From the NCBI RefSeq assembly GCF_026646375.1, contig NZ_JAIPPU010000004.1:178637-242636 (forward strand): 64,000 nucleotides of DNA, given 5' to 3'. Position 1 is the first letter of the stretch. Each line of letters starts with the position of its first letter. The position numbers and the translations under genes are program-made. This DNA comes from Acetobacterium wieringae (GTDB taxonomy: Bacteria; Bacillota; Clostridia; Eubacteriales; Eubacteriaceae). This document shows positions 55,866 to 64,000 of the stretch, piece after piece. The notes below the pieces were generated by a model. It made no database searches. It saw only the letters and a list, made by a program, of their open reading frames with translations, and was not told the origin of the DNA.

Positions 55866-57173
55866 CTAATCAACAGTCAATAAGTGATTAATAAATTGTT
55901 GCGCTGTTCGACCGGAAATACCACCGTGCATCATTTCCCACTGGTTTGCGGCCATTCGCAGTTCTTCTTCTGGCAAATTCAGACCTTCTTTCCGGGCAAG
56001 TTCTTCAACAATTGTAAAGAACTGCTTCTGACTGGGTCGCTCAAAAAATATTGTTACTCCAAAGCGATTGACCAATGACATTTTTTCCTGCATTGTATCT
56101 GAACGGTGAATCTCACCATTTTTTTGCATATCATCCCGATCATTCCAGGTTTCCCTGATCAAATGACGCCGATTAGAAGTCGCATATATTAGAATATTAT
56201 CTGGTTTCGTCTCAACGCCTCCTTCAATGACAGCTTTCAGAAACTTATATTCGATTTCGAATTCTTCAAACGACAGATCATCCATGTATATGATGAAACG
56301 GTAATTCCGATTTTTTATTTTGGCAATCACCGTCGATAATTCACGAAACTGATGCTTGTAGATTTCAATCATCCGCAATCCCTGATCATAAAACTCGTTG
56401 ACGATTGCTTTGATACTCGTCGATTTTCCGGTTCCACTATCCCCAAATAATAAAACGTTGTTGGCCTTTTTTCCCTGCACAAAGGCCCGGGTATTATCAA
56501 GCAGTTTCTGTTTCTGCAATTCATAACCTACCAAATCGGTCAGCATCACCTTATCCATATTATTAATGGGCTGAAAGAACAACGGTTTATCCGATTCACC
56601 AGCAGCAACCCGAAACGCCTTATTTAAGCCAAACATACCAACACCATAGTTGGCATAAAAACAGGTTAATGCTTCAAAAAAACCGTCCCCGTTTTTTGCC
56701 TGTTCCAGAGTTTGGCATAATTCCCCTACTTTTTGACTGACATTCTGGTTATACATAAATTCTGGTTTTCGGATCGCCTGGTAGTTCGAAATGCGACTAA
56801 AGCAATCAATGCCCAATGCTTCTTCCAGTGGAGAAAAATCAAAATCAAACAATTCTTTAAAGATTGCACAATCATTTCTGGCAAAGACATTCACACTGCC
56901 AGCTTTCTTTCCCATCTTTTCACAGGTCAGCGTAAACGGATTTTCGTTTGTAATCATCGCAAAGGTCAAATAGGCATGCCAGAGATTTTGATCAAAGCCG
57001 TAGTCCGTCGCTATCTCCAAAAGCTTTTTTATCCAACGATAGCTTTGTTCGATAAGACAATCTGTCGACTCATTCCCGCTATTAAAGCTCGAATACAATT
57101 GGCCTATCTGATTCAGTAAATTGTCTTCATCATTATCCCGAAAAAGAATGAGTTTGGAAATAAGTCGTTTCAT
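55866..57173 (-). CDS. DUF815 family AAA ATPase
   Basis: The 435-residue protein has a Walker A motif GDSGTGKSTSIKAIVNEF near 245, a Walker B FIIYMDDLSFEEF near 292 and a DUF815-type C-terminus (GGISGRTAQQFI near 420). The N-terminal half is a predicted helical domain. The family's function is not established. It is a single gene on the minus strand, with nothing around it to suggest a role. Confidence 0.88.
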   Translation of the reverse strand: MKRLISKLILFRDNDEDNLLNQIGQLYSSFNSGNESTDCLIEQSYRWIKKLLEIATDYGFDQNLWHAYLTFAMITNENPFTLTCEKMGKKAGSVNVFARNDCAIFKELFDFDFSPLEEALGIDCFSRISNYQAIRKPEFMYNQNVSQKVGELCQTLEQAKNGDGFFEALTCFYANYGVGMFGLNKAFRVAAGESDKPLFFQPINNMDKVMLTDLVGYELQKQKLLDNTRAFVQGKKANNVLLFGDSGTGKSTSIKAIVNEFYDQGLRMIEIYKHQFRELSTVIAKIKNRNYRFIIYMDDLSFEEFEIEYKFLKAVIEGGVETKPDNILIYATSNRRHLIRETWNDRDDMQKNGEIHRSDTMQEKMSLVNRFGVTIFFERPSQKQFFTIVEELARKEGLNLPEEELRMAANQWEMMHGGISGRTAQQFINHLLTVD

Positions 57174-57376
57174 TGTTTTCTCCTGTCAATTTTAATTCTT
57201 AGTCTGTTTTTTGCTTGATCTGGATGTTTTTAATTCTCAGTTATAACCATAACATGTTTGAATTATCAAAACAATCCTAATATCTATGATTGTGTAAGAA
57301 TTCGGTGGCGCAGATCATGTGAGGACACTACCGGGTAAGCAACAAGATATAATTTTCACCTGATATAGTATTAAAG

Positions 57377-57400
57377 AACCCCCAAATCATGGGGTTTTCA
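57377..57400. terminator. possible weak terminator downstream of the AbiE genes
   Basis: Arms AACCCC (57377-57382) and GGGGTT (57391-57396), with short T stretches on either strand. It would end the AbiEii message. The stem is short and its strength uncertain. Confidence 0.45.
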
Positions 57401-57456
57401 TCCCCCGCCTCCATGTATAAAAAAGAACCAAAACGACTCTCTTATGCGATTCTTAC

Positions 57457-57519
57457 TGGAGTTAGTGGGGGGAGAATCGAATCTTCGACCATACTGATTA
57501 CGAAACAGTAGTTAAATGG
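57457..57519 (-). other. degenerate tRNA-Thr-like 3' fragment
   Basis: On the minus strand ACTGTTTCGTAATCAGT resembles an anticodon arm with loop TTCGTAA (anticodon CGT, Thr). It is followed by a variable-loop-like GGTCGAA, a T-loop-like TTCGATT and an end in CCA at 57457-57459. The T stem does not pair and there is no D arm or 5' half, so it is not a functional tRNA. The end also recalls tmRNA 3' ends. It sits beside the AbiE genes and may be a remnant attachment site. Confidence 0.45.
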
Positions 57520-57654
57520 CTTATCGCAGACATTTATATACGATATACGACATGTTTGCGACACGTTTTACTCTTTTTTTCGAATGTTTATACTTGTACA
57601 TGAATTACCACTTTCATTTATTAAACTTTAAAAAACGAATGCACCATTAAATAA

Positions 57655-58509
57655 CTAATGTCTGCCCTCTATTCTGATCAAACCCATGCAATTGCGGACT
57701 GATTCCATAATTGTCTTCCAGGTAATCTCCGATGCATAAGAAAATTTCTTTTGATATGCCAGCCAAAGATTTTTCATGACACTGCTATTTTCCACTTCAT
57801 CCACGATCAACAGCATATCGGTTAAATAATGCTCTGTCCCACGCTTATTCGCAGTTGCCATCAGTGCCTGATTGAAAACTGTAGGATTCATGTTTTCACC
57901 ATATAATTGAAGCAGGCTGTGGATGTCATAAAAATCTCTCATGCGGGTATTGGTGGTATTGCGGGAAATAATGGTTTCCAACTTTTCGGCCAGAATCGTC
58001 TCCAGGTTGTAAGCCCATATATCAATTGCACGTTCTTCCAACATCAGCTTGAGTTGATACCGAATTTCATTAGGCGTAATGACATCACCTGTGGAAATAT
58101 CCACCTTAAAAGGTGTGATCACGCCGTCAAATTTTGTCTCGATACTAACCCGGATCCCCGGATACTCAGCTTCATCCATTATCTCACCAATGCTCTTGAT
58201 ATAAAAAGATACACCATCGTCCAAGGGAACCGAGGCAATCGAAGCAACGATCTGCTCAACGTCATCAGCATTCACATTGATTCCTTTTACCGTGGCATCC
58301 AAATCCATGGTCGATCTTGCATTTAACCCGATCATCGCCGTTACTAGAATTCCCCCCTTCAAAATGAATTGATCTTTATATTCAGAAAGAGAAATTCGCT
58401 CCAGAAAGCGTTCCATCATATAGTGACGCATCAGCATCTGGGCATCTGCTGATTTCTTTTTTGAAAGATTGCGAATCAAATCCTTCAGTTGTTTTGATGT
58501 TTTGATCAT
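57655..58509 (-). CDS. AbiEii/AbiGii nucleotidyltransferase toxin
   Basis: The 284-residue protein has the nucleotidyltransferase core with LKGGILVTAMIGLNARSTMD near 47 and the following acidic residues, as in AbiEii (DUF1814). AbiEii proteins are toxins of type IV toxin-antitoxin systems that can give abortive phage infection, and related enzymes modify tRNA. The ATG overlaps the antitoxin stop (ATGA). The nucleotide used cannot be told here. Confidence 0.9.
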   Translation of the reverse strand: MIKTSKQLKDLIRNLSKKKSADAQMLMRHYMMERFLERISLSEYKDQFILKGGILVTAMIGLNARSTMDLDATVKGINVNADDVEQIVASIASVPLDDGVSFYIKSIGEIMDEAEYPGIRVSIETKFDGVITPFKVDISTGDVITPNEIRYQLKLMLEERAIDIWAYNLETILAEKLETIISRNTTNTRMRDFYDIHSLLQLYGENMNPTVFNQALMATANKRGTEHYLTDMLLIVDEVENSSVMKNLWLAYQKKFSYASEITWKTIMESVRNCMGLIRIEGRH

Positions 58510-59099
58510 AATAGTACCTCAAGATATTGTCGCAAAATTTTTTCAACCCGAAACAGGGATGCATACTGCATTAATGTTCGCAAATTCTTATCTTTGCGTC
58601 GGACATATTGCTTTATTGCGTCTTGAAAGGTCTGGATTTCAACCCCTTTGCGACTGCGGATCAGATCACAGATGGTTCTTTCCATATCATAAACCGGAAC
58701 CGTATGTCCAAAGGACGTCTGAGCAGTTGTGCAGCCTACTCCATGAAGCTCGGACTTAACCGTATAAACCTGGACTCCATCGGCTTTCAGCCGGTTGGGA
58801 TTATAGCCAGTCTTAACTGTAATCGAATAGGGAGCTGGTTCCCGGTCCGTCAAATCATGAAGAAACAAAGCGGTTTCATGCGAAAAGACAGCTTGTTTAC
58901 TGCGAAGATGTATCAGATACAGCGTATCGATCCAGGCATCCGCTGAAGCATAGACGCCATGGGCCACCTGTTCCAGTTTTTTCTCTTTAATATAATCATA
59001 AAATACAGATTTGGAAATTCCTTCGGCAACAACCTGCGAAGTTTGAACAATGCCGTCATGATCGGCTATCAATTTATCCAGCTGTTCGTATCGGTCCAC
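58506..59099 (-). CDS. AbiEi-type antitoxin and repressor
   Basis: The 197-residue protein has an N-terminal winged helix (DGIVQTSQVVAEGISKSVF) and a C-terminal domain typical of AbiEi antitoxins (VYDMERTICDLIRSRKGVE). The frame extends to ATG 59117, but that codon lies in the operator and lacks a ribosome site. GTG 59097-59099 follows AAAGGA with correct spacing and gives the expected N-terminus. It is coupled to AbiEii. AbiEi proteins bind their own promoter. Confidence 0.87.
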   Translation of the reverse strand: MDRYEQLDKLIADHDGIVQTSQVVAEGISKSVFYDYIKEKKLEQVAHGVYASADAWIDTLYLIHLRSKQAVFSHETALFLHDLTDREPAPYSITVKTGYNPNRLKADGVQVYTVKSELHGVGCTTAQTSFGHTVPVYDMERTICDLIRSRKGVEIQTFQDAIKQYVRRKDKNLRTLMQYASLFRVEKILRQYLEVLL

Positions 59100-59116
59100 G
59101 ATTCCACTTCCTTTCA

Positions 59117-59142
59117 TACTAATATTATAAACATTATTAGTA
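59117..59142 (-). promoter_or_regulatory. AbiE promoter/operator with inverted repeat
   Basis: Perfect 8-bp arms TACTAATA (59117-59124) and TATTAGTA (59135-59142) with a 10-bp spacer contain TATAAT on the minus strand. Binding there would shut the promoter. Autoregulation through such repeats is known for AbiEi. Confidence 0.75.
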
Positions 59143-60117
59143 CGAAAGTAAATATGCTGAATGTTCTATTCATTAACCGTAATCGGAAAGAAGAAAACGG
59201 CTCCACTTAATAGTGTGCCTTGGCGCAGCTACCATGTTACGACAATTATTAAGAAATGCAAGGGAATTTGATTAAAACCATTGAAATTTTGTTACTTTGC
59301 TTGGTGGAGGCGACTTGTACCGGTTTTAGGTGACAATTTGCATTGAAGATTATTGTTATGTCCCGACTTGTCAATAACCAAATTATCAATTGATTGTATG
59401 AATTTTTGCATAGCTAATCTATTTTTTCAATCACTAGACTCTTTCAAGCTCCTTTACACTTCAAACACCCTAATTAGTTCTCAAATTATTATCCCCTGAT
59501 TAATACGCGATGAATAGCTTAATGCAGTCTTAAGCCATTGTTGAAGAGCTTACTTTGTTCATTGTCTCCCAATCAAGGACAGCTGCCATCCAGTGAATTC
59601 ATTTTCTTCCCTGGAAGTGTTTAACGGTCACTTTCCTAATGGAACGTTCTCATTGAAAACCCCGCCTTTTTCCGGAATGGAGAAATTAGACTTTTTTAAT
59701 TGCCGTGAAGCATTTATCAGCAAATAATTTTAAAAAGAAGAACATTCGCCAACCCGAAATATACAACGCTCTTATCCTATTATTTTATTCTACTTCTTAA
59801 TAATACAAATCATGAAAAACTCATTTCATTTTTTCCCTAATTTTTTCTCCAATCAAACCACCCTATATACTGAGGAACACTTAAAATACATACTTCTAGA
59901 ATTATTTCTAACAGATGCAAAACTGTTTCTTTTTCATTTGTCATAGTTATTATAACTGTCAACCTTTCTTTTATTACTTTATTCCACTTTTTCTTAGTTC
60001 AACAAAAACGAAATGATCGATGCTGCTTTTAGGTCTCAAGCTATTTATTAGTTCCTGATACATACGAGTTTATTAAATTTCATATAACTTGAATATTTTG
60101 TATGTGGTGAAACCTCT
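59143..60117. other. about 1 kb with no convincing gene
   Basis: The stretch between the AbiE operator and the hypB stop has no frame with a good start and ribosome site. A minus-strand patch near 59500-59720 has protein-like fragments broken by several stop codons (for example NFSIPEKGGVFNENVP), which may be a decayed gene. No transposase, repeat or RNA was recognised. Confidence 0.5.
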
Positions 60118-60789
60118 TTAGCGATTCCAAATAACCATTTGATCACATAACCAATCTGTCCATGAATCCAAACCTTCTCCTGTTTTAGCAGATATTTCAA
60201 AGAAAGCAATATCAGGATTTAATTTCATGACTCGCTCCTTAACAGCTTTTGAATCAAAGTCAAAATAGGATGCACAATCAATTTTATTGATGATAAGCGC
60301 ATCGACAATGGAAAACATTAAAGGATATTTCAAGGGTTTATCGTCGCCTTCGGGAACGCTTAAGATCATTACATTTTTAGAGGCCCCGGTATCAAATTCT
60401 GCTGGACAAACAAGATTTCCAACATTTTCGAGAATGACAATATCCAGTTCTTTCGTTTTGAGGCCATCTAAACCTTCCTTGGTCATTGTCGCATCGACAT
60501 GACAAAGACCTCCAGTTTGAAGCTGGACGATCGGAATTCCTTTTGAAGCGACTTTCTCTGCATCAACAACAGAATCGATGTCTGCCTCAATCACGCCCAT
60601 TTTGAATTGATCGCGCATTCTATCAATGGTGCCCATAACCGTGCTTGTTTTTCCGGATCCCGGTGATGACATTAGATTTAACAGGAATGTTTGCTGGTTC
60701 TTCAATTCTTTTCGCAATTCATCTGCTTTAATTGTATTATCTTCAAAAACACTTTTTTTTATTTCAATTGTTCTTATTTGACTTATCAC
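60118..60789 (-). CDS. hypB: hydrogenase nickel incorporation GTPase HypB
   Basis: The 223-residue G3E GTPase has a P-loop SSPGSGKTS near 45, EADIDSVVDAEKV near 78, the metal-binding Cys-His in GGLCHVDATM near 102 and NKIDCASYFDF near 173. It inserts nickel into hydrogenase or related enzymes with HypA. The N-terminal His-rich stretch and CCxxGC motif of E. coli HypB are absent, so it keeps only the inner metal site. GTG 60787-60789 after GAGGTGG is the start; the longer frame to 60963 overlaps hypA. Confidence 0.93.
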   Translation of the reverse strand: MISQIRTIEIKKSVFEDNTIKADELRKELKNQQTFLLNLMSSPGSGKTSTVMGTIDRMRDQFKMGVIEADIDSVVDAEKVASKGIPIVQLQTGGLCHVDATMTKEGLDGLKTKELDIVILENVGNLVCPAEFDTGASKNVMILSVPEGDDKPLKYPLMFSIVDALIINKIDCASYFDFDSKAVKERVMKLNPDIAFFEISAKTGEGLDSWTDWLCDQMVIWNR

Positions 60790-60799
60790 CTTATCCACC

Positions 60800-61147
60800 T
60801 CATATAATTTCGATACTTTTAATCTGGAATTCTCTACCGGATAATAAAGATACCTGATCAGAACCGCAGTATTTGCAAACAAAAGATGGGGGATCCATCT
60901 CAATTTTAGATATGTTTTTACATTCTCTGCATTTAACGGAAACCGGAAGAATTTCAAACTCAACCGATGCTTCTTCCGCTATTGTATCCTTAGAAATCAT
61001 CCTAAAAAACAATTGTGCCCATTTTGGAATAATGTTCGATAGAGCTCCCGACGTAATGTTTATCTGAACAATTTTACTGGCATTGTTCTTTTTTGCATAA
61101 TCAACGGATATATCCAGAACATTTTCCATTATTGAAAGCTCATGCAT
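60800..61147 (-). CDS. hypA: hydrogenase maturation nickel metallochaperone HypA
   Basis: The 115-residue protein has the Ni-binding MHE at the N-terminus and the zinc site of two CxxC pairs (CREC near 73 and CKYC near 91), the HypA pattern. It passes nickel to HypB. It is 10 bp before hypB and follows the iron-sulfur protein gene. No hydrogenase or CODH structural gene is in the window. Confidence 0.94.
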   Translation of the reverse strand: MHELSIMENVLDISVDYAKKNNASKIVQINITSGALSNIIPKWAQLFFRMISKDTIAEEASVEFEILPVSVKCRECKNISKIEMDPPSFVCKYCGSDQVSLLSGREFQIKSIEII

Positions 61148-61195
61148 CCCTTTTCTCCTTAGAGGCCATTTATTTTCCTTTATTTCTATTATTTA

Positions 61196-62176
61196 TTATG
61201 CTCTTGGTGTGTATTTCGGGATCAGTACATCCACATCTAACGGTTCGCAAATCGTTGAATCGTCCCTGATTATGGAAATCGCTCCGGATGTACATTTTGA
61301 TTCGCAAACACCACAACCTAAACATTTTGCATTATCAAAAACCATTTTATCATCTACCATTTGCATTGCATTAAACTTGCAGTAATCAACACAAATTCCG
61401 CATGAAACACATTTTTCTTCATCAATAGCGCATTTATAACCGGACGATGCAAACATTGGGGCATCTAATAAGTTATAAGCTGACATTGCCGTACAACAAC
61501 AGGTACAGCAATTACAAATTGCATAAAGGCGGTCATTTAATGAGCTTTTGAAAAATGCAGATTGAACATTTCCCCGTTCATGTTGATCTTGAACGATTTC
61601 AAGCGCCTCTTTCTGAGTGATTCGTCTCGCTTTTGTATCTGAGACATAATCCAGTATAAAACTTACCCATGGTTCCCCTAAAACAAGACAGACATCTCTT
61701 GGATAACAGCCTGCATCCCCTCTGGCTTCGCGACAGGGACATTCAACTACCGCAATGCTTTCCGGGTCTTTGATAATCGCTTTTCTGGCTAGATTGTAAG
61801 GAATCACTGTCTTGGGCAAATCCGGAAGATTTAAGTCCTCGTGAAGTGAGAGAATTTTTTTTGCATCCTCAACCCGTAGCACCTTCGCATGGTATTCATT
61901 GGTTTCCATTTTACTTGCTATAAACCCTGTTTGATCCACAAACATTTTAACTGCATCTTCTGCATCCGAGTAATTCTTATCATCGGGATATTTGAGAACG
62001 TCAGGCATTGGCTTCAGTCCATTAAGGGCCTTTTGCATATAATGAATATACAGATTAATGTATTTTAAATAATGGTATCCATGGACCCGGTCAAGAAGCC
62101 CCTGGTTAGTTCTAGGAAACTCCTTTTTAAAATTTTTTAGACTTTCTTTCTTTTTTTGTTCTTTTAAATCACTCAT
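61196..62176 (-). CDS. iron-sulfur protein with two C-terminal 4Fe-4S motifs
   Basis: The 326-residue protein has two ferredoxin-type clusters at about 262-300 (CVSCGICVDYCKF and CLGCGVCESKCTS), plus cysteine-rich patches in the middle (CPCREARGDAGCYPRDVC near 145; CNCCTCCC near 222). The N-terminal half has no recognised catalytic domain. It probably transfers electrons in the cytoplasm. It lies between an acyl-CoA ligase and hypA, so it may feed or be matured with a nickel-containing partner. The partner is unknown. Confidence 0.75.
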   Translation of the reverse strand: MSDLKEQKKKESLKNFKKEFPRTNQGLLDRVHGYHYLKYINLYIHYMQKALNGLKPMPDVLKYPDDKNYSDAEDAVKMFVDQTGFIASKMETNEYHAKVLRVEDAKKILSLHEDLNLPDLPKTVIPYNLARKAIIKDPESIAVVECPCREARGDAGCYPRDVCLVLGEPWVSFILDYVSDTKARRITQKEALEIVQDQHERGNVQSAFFKSSLNDRLYAICNCCTCCCTAMSAYNLLDAPMFASSGYKCAIDEEKCVSCGICVDYCKFNAMQMVDDKMVFDNAKCLGCGVCESKCTSGAISIIRDDSTICEPLDVDVLIPKYTPRA

Positions 62177-62292
62177 CTTCTTATCACTTTCTTTTTTTTA
62201 CAACCCGTTATTCCACTATAACAATTGAAAGTCATTTTTTACGCCGCTCAACCCCTTCCTCATTCATTTGAATGCCAATAAATATACTCTAA

Positions 62293-63858
62293 TTACACAT
62301 CAGCTGGATAGCCATATATCTGTCTGACTCGAGCCAGATCGACCTTGCCGACGCTAGTTTTGGGAATGCTCTCAATAAACTGAATATATTTGGGTGTTTT
62401 AATACGCGATTTTTCTTTTCTGATATGCGCCTGTAATTCTTCTTTCGTTACCGATTTTTCTGGTTTTAAAACAACGACAGCCTTACCAACTTCTCCCCAC
62501 CTTTCGTCTGGAACGCCAAGCACACAAACACATTCGATGGAGGGATGGCCCATAATCGTATGTTCAATTTCTATGGGATAAATGTTTTCACCGCCGGAAA
62601 TAAACATATTCTTTTTTCGACCGCAAATATAATAGTAACCATCCTGATCTTTATAAGCGATGTCTCCGGTATGGATCCATCCATCTTTCACAATTTCGTT
62701 CGTTTTTTCAACATCCTTCCAGTACCCGGAAAACGTAAGATTCCCGCTAAAGAGAAGTTCACCCTTTTCCCCATCTTGAACGTCCACACCATCTTCATTT
62801 ACCAGGCGAATATTGTTAAAATACATGGGCCTTCCAACCGAGATCCATTTTTCTTTTATCTCTTCTGGTGTCATGTCATTCACTGCTGGTGATAAATTGT
62901 TAGGTCCGACCTCTGTCATACCATATGCATTAACCATTTTAACGCCCTTATTCCAGTATGCGTTGAGAGTTTCTCTGGATATGGGTGCTGCTCCGTTGAG
63001 CATCCATCGATAACAGGAAAAATCAGCTTTTTCAAAATCCGGATGACTTGAAATAGCTCTGTACATCGTTTCGATGCCGAGACAAGCTGTCGGTCGCTCG
63101 GTTTCAATGATTTTCAGTATTTTTCCAGGTTCGAATTTTTCCGTAATAATCACCCGGCCACCTGCTATTAGAGTCGGAAGCATCAGAACATTCCAGCCAG
63201 CTGTATGAAAAAAGGGCAGCATTACATTAATACAGTCATAACGGTTTATTCCCGCAGTGAGAATCTCACCCATTGCGTTAAAAAACAGCGCCCAGTAACT
63301 CATCATCGCTGCTTTTGGATCTCCAGTTGTCCCCCCCGTATGGATCAGCATTTGTATCTCATCATAACGAGGTGTATCAAAAACAGCGGTTCCGTTAGAT
63401 TCATATGTCGTGATGTCTGAATAACTATACTGATCCCGATCATCGCGGTCTCCGTTTATTGGAATATATTCCCTTTTAACTCCATCCTGTCGAAGATTTT
63501 CAACTGCCTGTTTACAATTATTTGAATAAAAAACGACACGCGGTGTTTCTTTTTCGAGAAGTATATTTAATTCATTTCTTCCCAACATATAGTTGTAAGA
63601 AGTTAAAATGATTCCAGTTTTACAACTCATAAAGAACGCATCGATGAAGGCAATTGAATTCTCTGCGCAAAATGCAATACGATCACCTTTTCTTAGTCCG
63701 AGCTCCTCTAAAAGGAAAAATGCAAGACAGTTGGACCGCTTTTCAATTTCAGCATATGTATAACTCCTTTTATTGTCATAATCGAATACTGCCTCCCTAC
63801 GTCCACTTGTTCGAGCCCTATAAAATGCAAAGTCCGGAACCGACATCATATTATTCAT
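62293..63858 (-). CDS. AMP-forming acyl-CoA ligase
   Basis: The 521-residue enzyme has the ANL-superfamily motifs HTGGTTGDPKAAMMS near 165, NAYGMTEVGPNN near 302, GWIHTGDIAY near 400, GRKKNMFISGGENIYP near 418 and the catalytic Lys in PKTSVGKVDL near 505. It activates a carboxylic acid with ATP and CoA. ATG 63856-63858 after AGGAGAGGG is preferred over GTG 63882. The acid is unknown: medium- or long-chain, or aromatic. It may be controlled by the sigma-54-type activator whose gene ends 82 bp upstream. Confidence 0.9.
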   Translation of the reverse strand: MNNMMSVPDFAFYRARTSGRREAVFDYDNKRSYTYAEIEKRSNCLAFFLLEELGLRKGDRIAFCAENSIAFIDAFFMSCKTGIILTSYNYMLGRNELNILLEKETPRVVFYSNNCKQAVENLRQDGVKREYIPINGDRDDRDQYSYSDITTYESNGTAVFDTPRYDEIQMLIHTGGTTGDPKAAMMSYWALFFNAMGEILTAGINRYDCINVMLPFFHTAGWNVLMLPTLIAGGRVIITEKFEPGKILKIIETERPTACLGIETMYRAISSHPDFEKADFSCYRWMLNGAAPISRETLNAYWNKGVKMVNAYGMTEVGPNNLSPAVNDMTPEEIKEKWISVGRPMYFNNIRLVNEDGVDVQDGEKGELLFSGNLTFSGYWKDVEKTNEIVKDGWIHTGDIAYKDQDGYYYICGRKKNMFISGGENIYPIEIEHTIMGHPSIECVCVLGVPDERWGEVGKAVVVLKPEKSVTKEELQAHIRKEKSRIKTPKYIQFIESIPKTSVGKVDLARVRQIYGYPADV

Positions 63859-63940
63859 TTTAATCCCTCTCCTAATTTTCACTCATACTTATTAACAATT
63901 TGTTGACCAGTCTACTCAAGTTTGAAATACAACTTCGAAC

Positions 63941-64000
63941 TCAATGCATGCCATATTTTTTCAATCTTCTGTAAAATGTGCTCAGGGGCATGTCCAAATA
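63941..64000 (-). CDS. C-terminal end of a sigma-54-dependent activator (Fis-type HTH), partial
   Basis: On the minus strand the frame entering the window reads YLDMPLSTFYRRLKKYGMH and stops at TGA (63943-63941). This is the typical recognition helix and end of Fis-type HTH domains found in NtrC-like activators. The rest lies beyond the window. It faces the acyl-CoA ligase gene in the same direction. Confidence 0.65.
   Translation of the reverse strand, partial: YLDMPLSTFYRRLKKYGMH

Noticed and set aside
57457..57519. Functional tRNA or tmRNA gene
   Set aside because: The T stem does not pair, and no D arm or 5' acceptor half exists; only a fragment is supported.
59500..59720. Insertion-sequence transposase remnant
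   Set aside because: Fragments on the minus strand look protein-like but are broken by stops, and no terminal repeats or known transposase motif could be recognised.

Overview
The window looks like chromosome of a low-to-moderate GC anaerobic Firmicute of the class Clostridia, most likely an Acetobacterium-type acetogen (Eubacteriaceae). This rests on overall gene content: GlpP antiterminator, GlpA/GlpB-like plus DUF1667 modules, a C_GCAxxG_C_C protein, a TM1266-type small protein, a SAM-I riboswitch on metK, and a dnaE-pfkA-pyk group. It is an inference, because no rRNA or other phylogenetic marker was compared.

Region 1 (1-22 kb) is mostly core. It carries mutS2 and a U32 peptidase, a glycosyltransferase, two small accessory proteins, metK behind a complete SAM-I riboswitch with its promoter and terminator, an M24 aminopeptidase, a COG2426 membrane protein, a TtcA-like PP-loop protein, a two-component system with a downstream lipoprotein, and the minus-strand dnaE-pfkA and pyk genes. 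Region 2 (22-28 kb, plus strand) is a glycerol module: glpK, the antiterminator gene glpP, a GlpA-like protein, a GlpB-like protein and DUF1667. A strong terminator-like hairpin precedes the GlpA-like gene, and a long leader with a 39-codon ORF precedes glpK. Region 3 (28-32 kb) is a surface O-acylation cassette (SGNH hydrolase, DUF4358 lipoprotein, MBOAT acyltransferase, DHHW protein).

Region 4 (32-54 kb, all minus strand) is the accessory heart of the window. Reading in the transcription direction: split transketolase, an unusually long transaldolase-like protein, a class II aldolase, an acetoin/pyruvate dehydrogenase-type complex (E1 alpha, E1 beta, E2, E3) with its own lipoate-protein ligase, a second glpK/GlpA-like/GlpB-like/DUF1667 module, a cupin, an SDR dehydrogenase, a PHP phosphoesterase, a HAD phosphatase interrupted by an in-frame amber codon, a DeoC-like aldolase, an FGGY sugar kinase and a GntR/HutC regulator. 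Two promoters in the locus carry the same palindromic operator (TGGTCATGACCA and a near copy) just downstream of near-identical -10 regions, which suggests one repressor, probably the GntR protein. Together the genes can phosphorylate a polyol or ketose, oxidise it, cleave and rearrange its phosphates, and convert a C2 or C3 unit to acetyl-CoA. No transporter is present and the substrate cannot be read from sequence. This is the best candidate for an undescribed system.

Region 5 (54-60 kb) holds four short genes separated by strong hairpins, a DUF815 ATPase, a degenerate tRNA-Thr-like 3' fragment, and an AbiEi/AbiEii toxin-antitoxin pair with a clear operator, followed by about 1 kb without a convincing gene. 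Region 6 (60-64 kb) is hypB, hypA, an iron-sulfur protein and an acyl-CoA ligase, all minus strand. Just inside the window end lies the C-terminal Fis-type helix-turn-helix of a probable sigma-54 activator.
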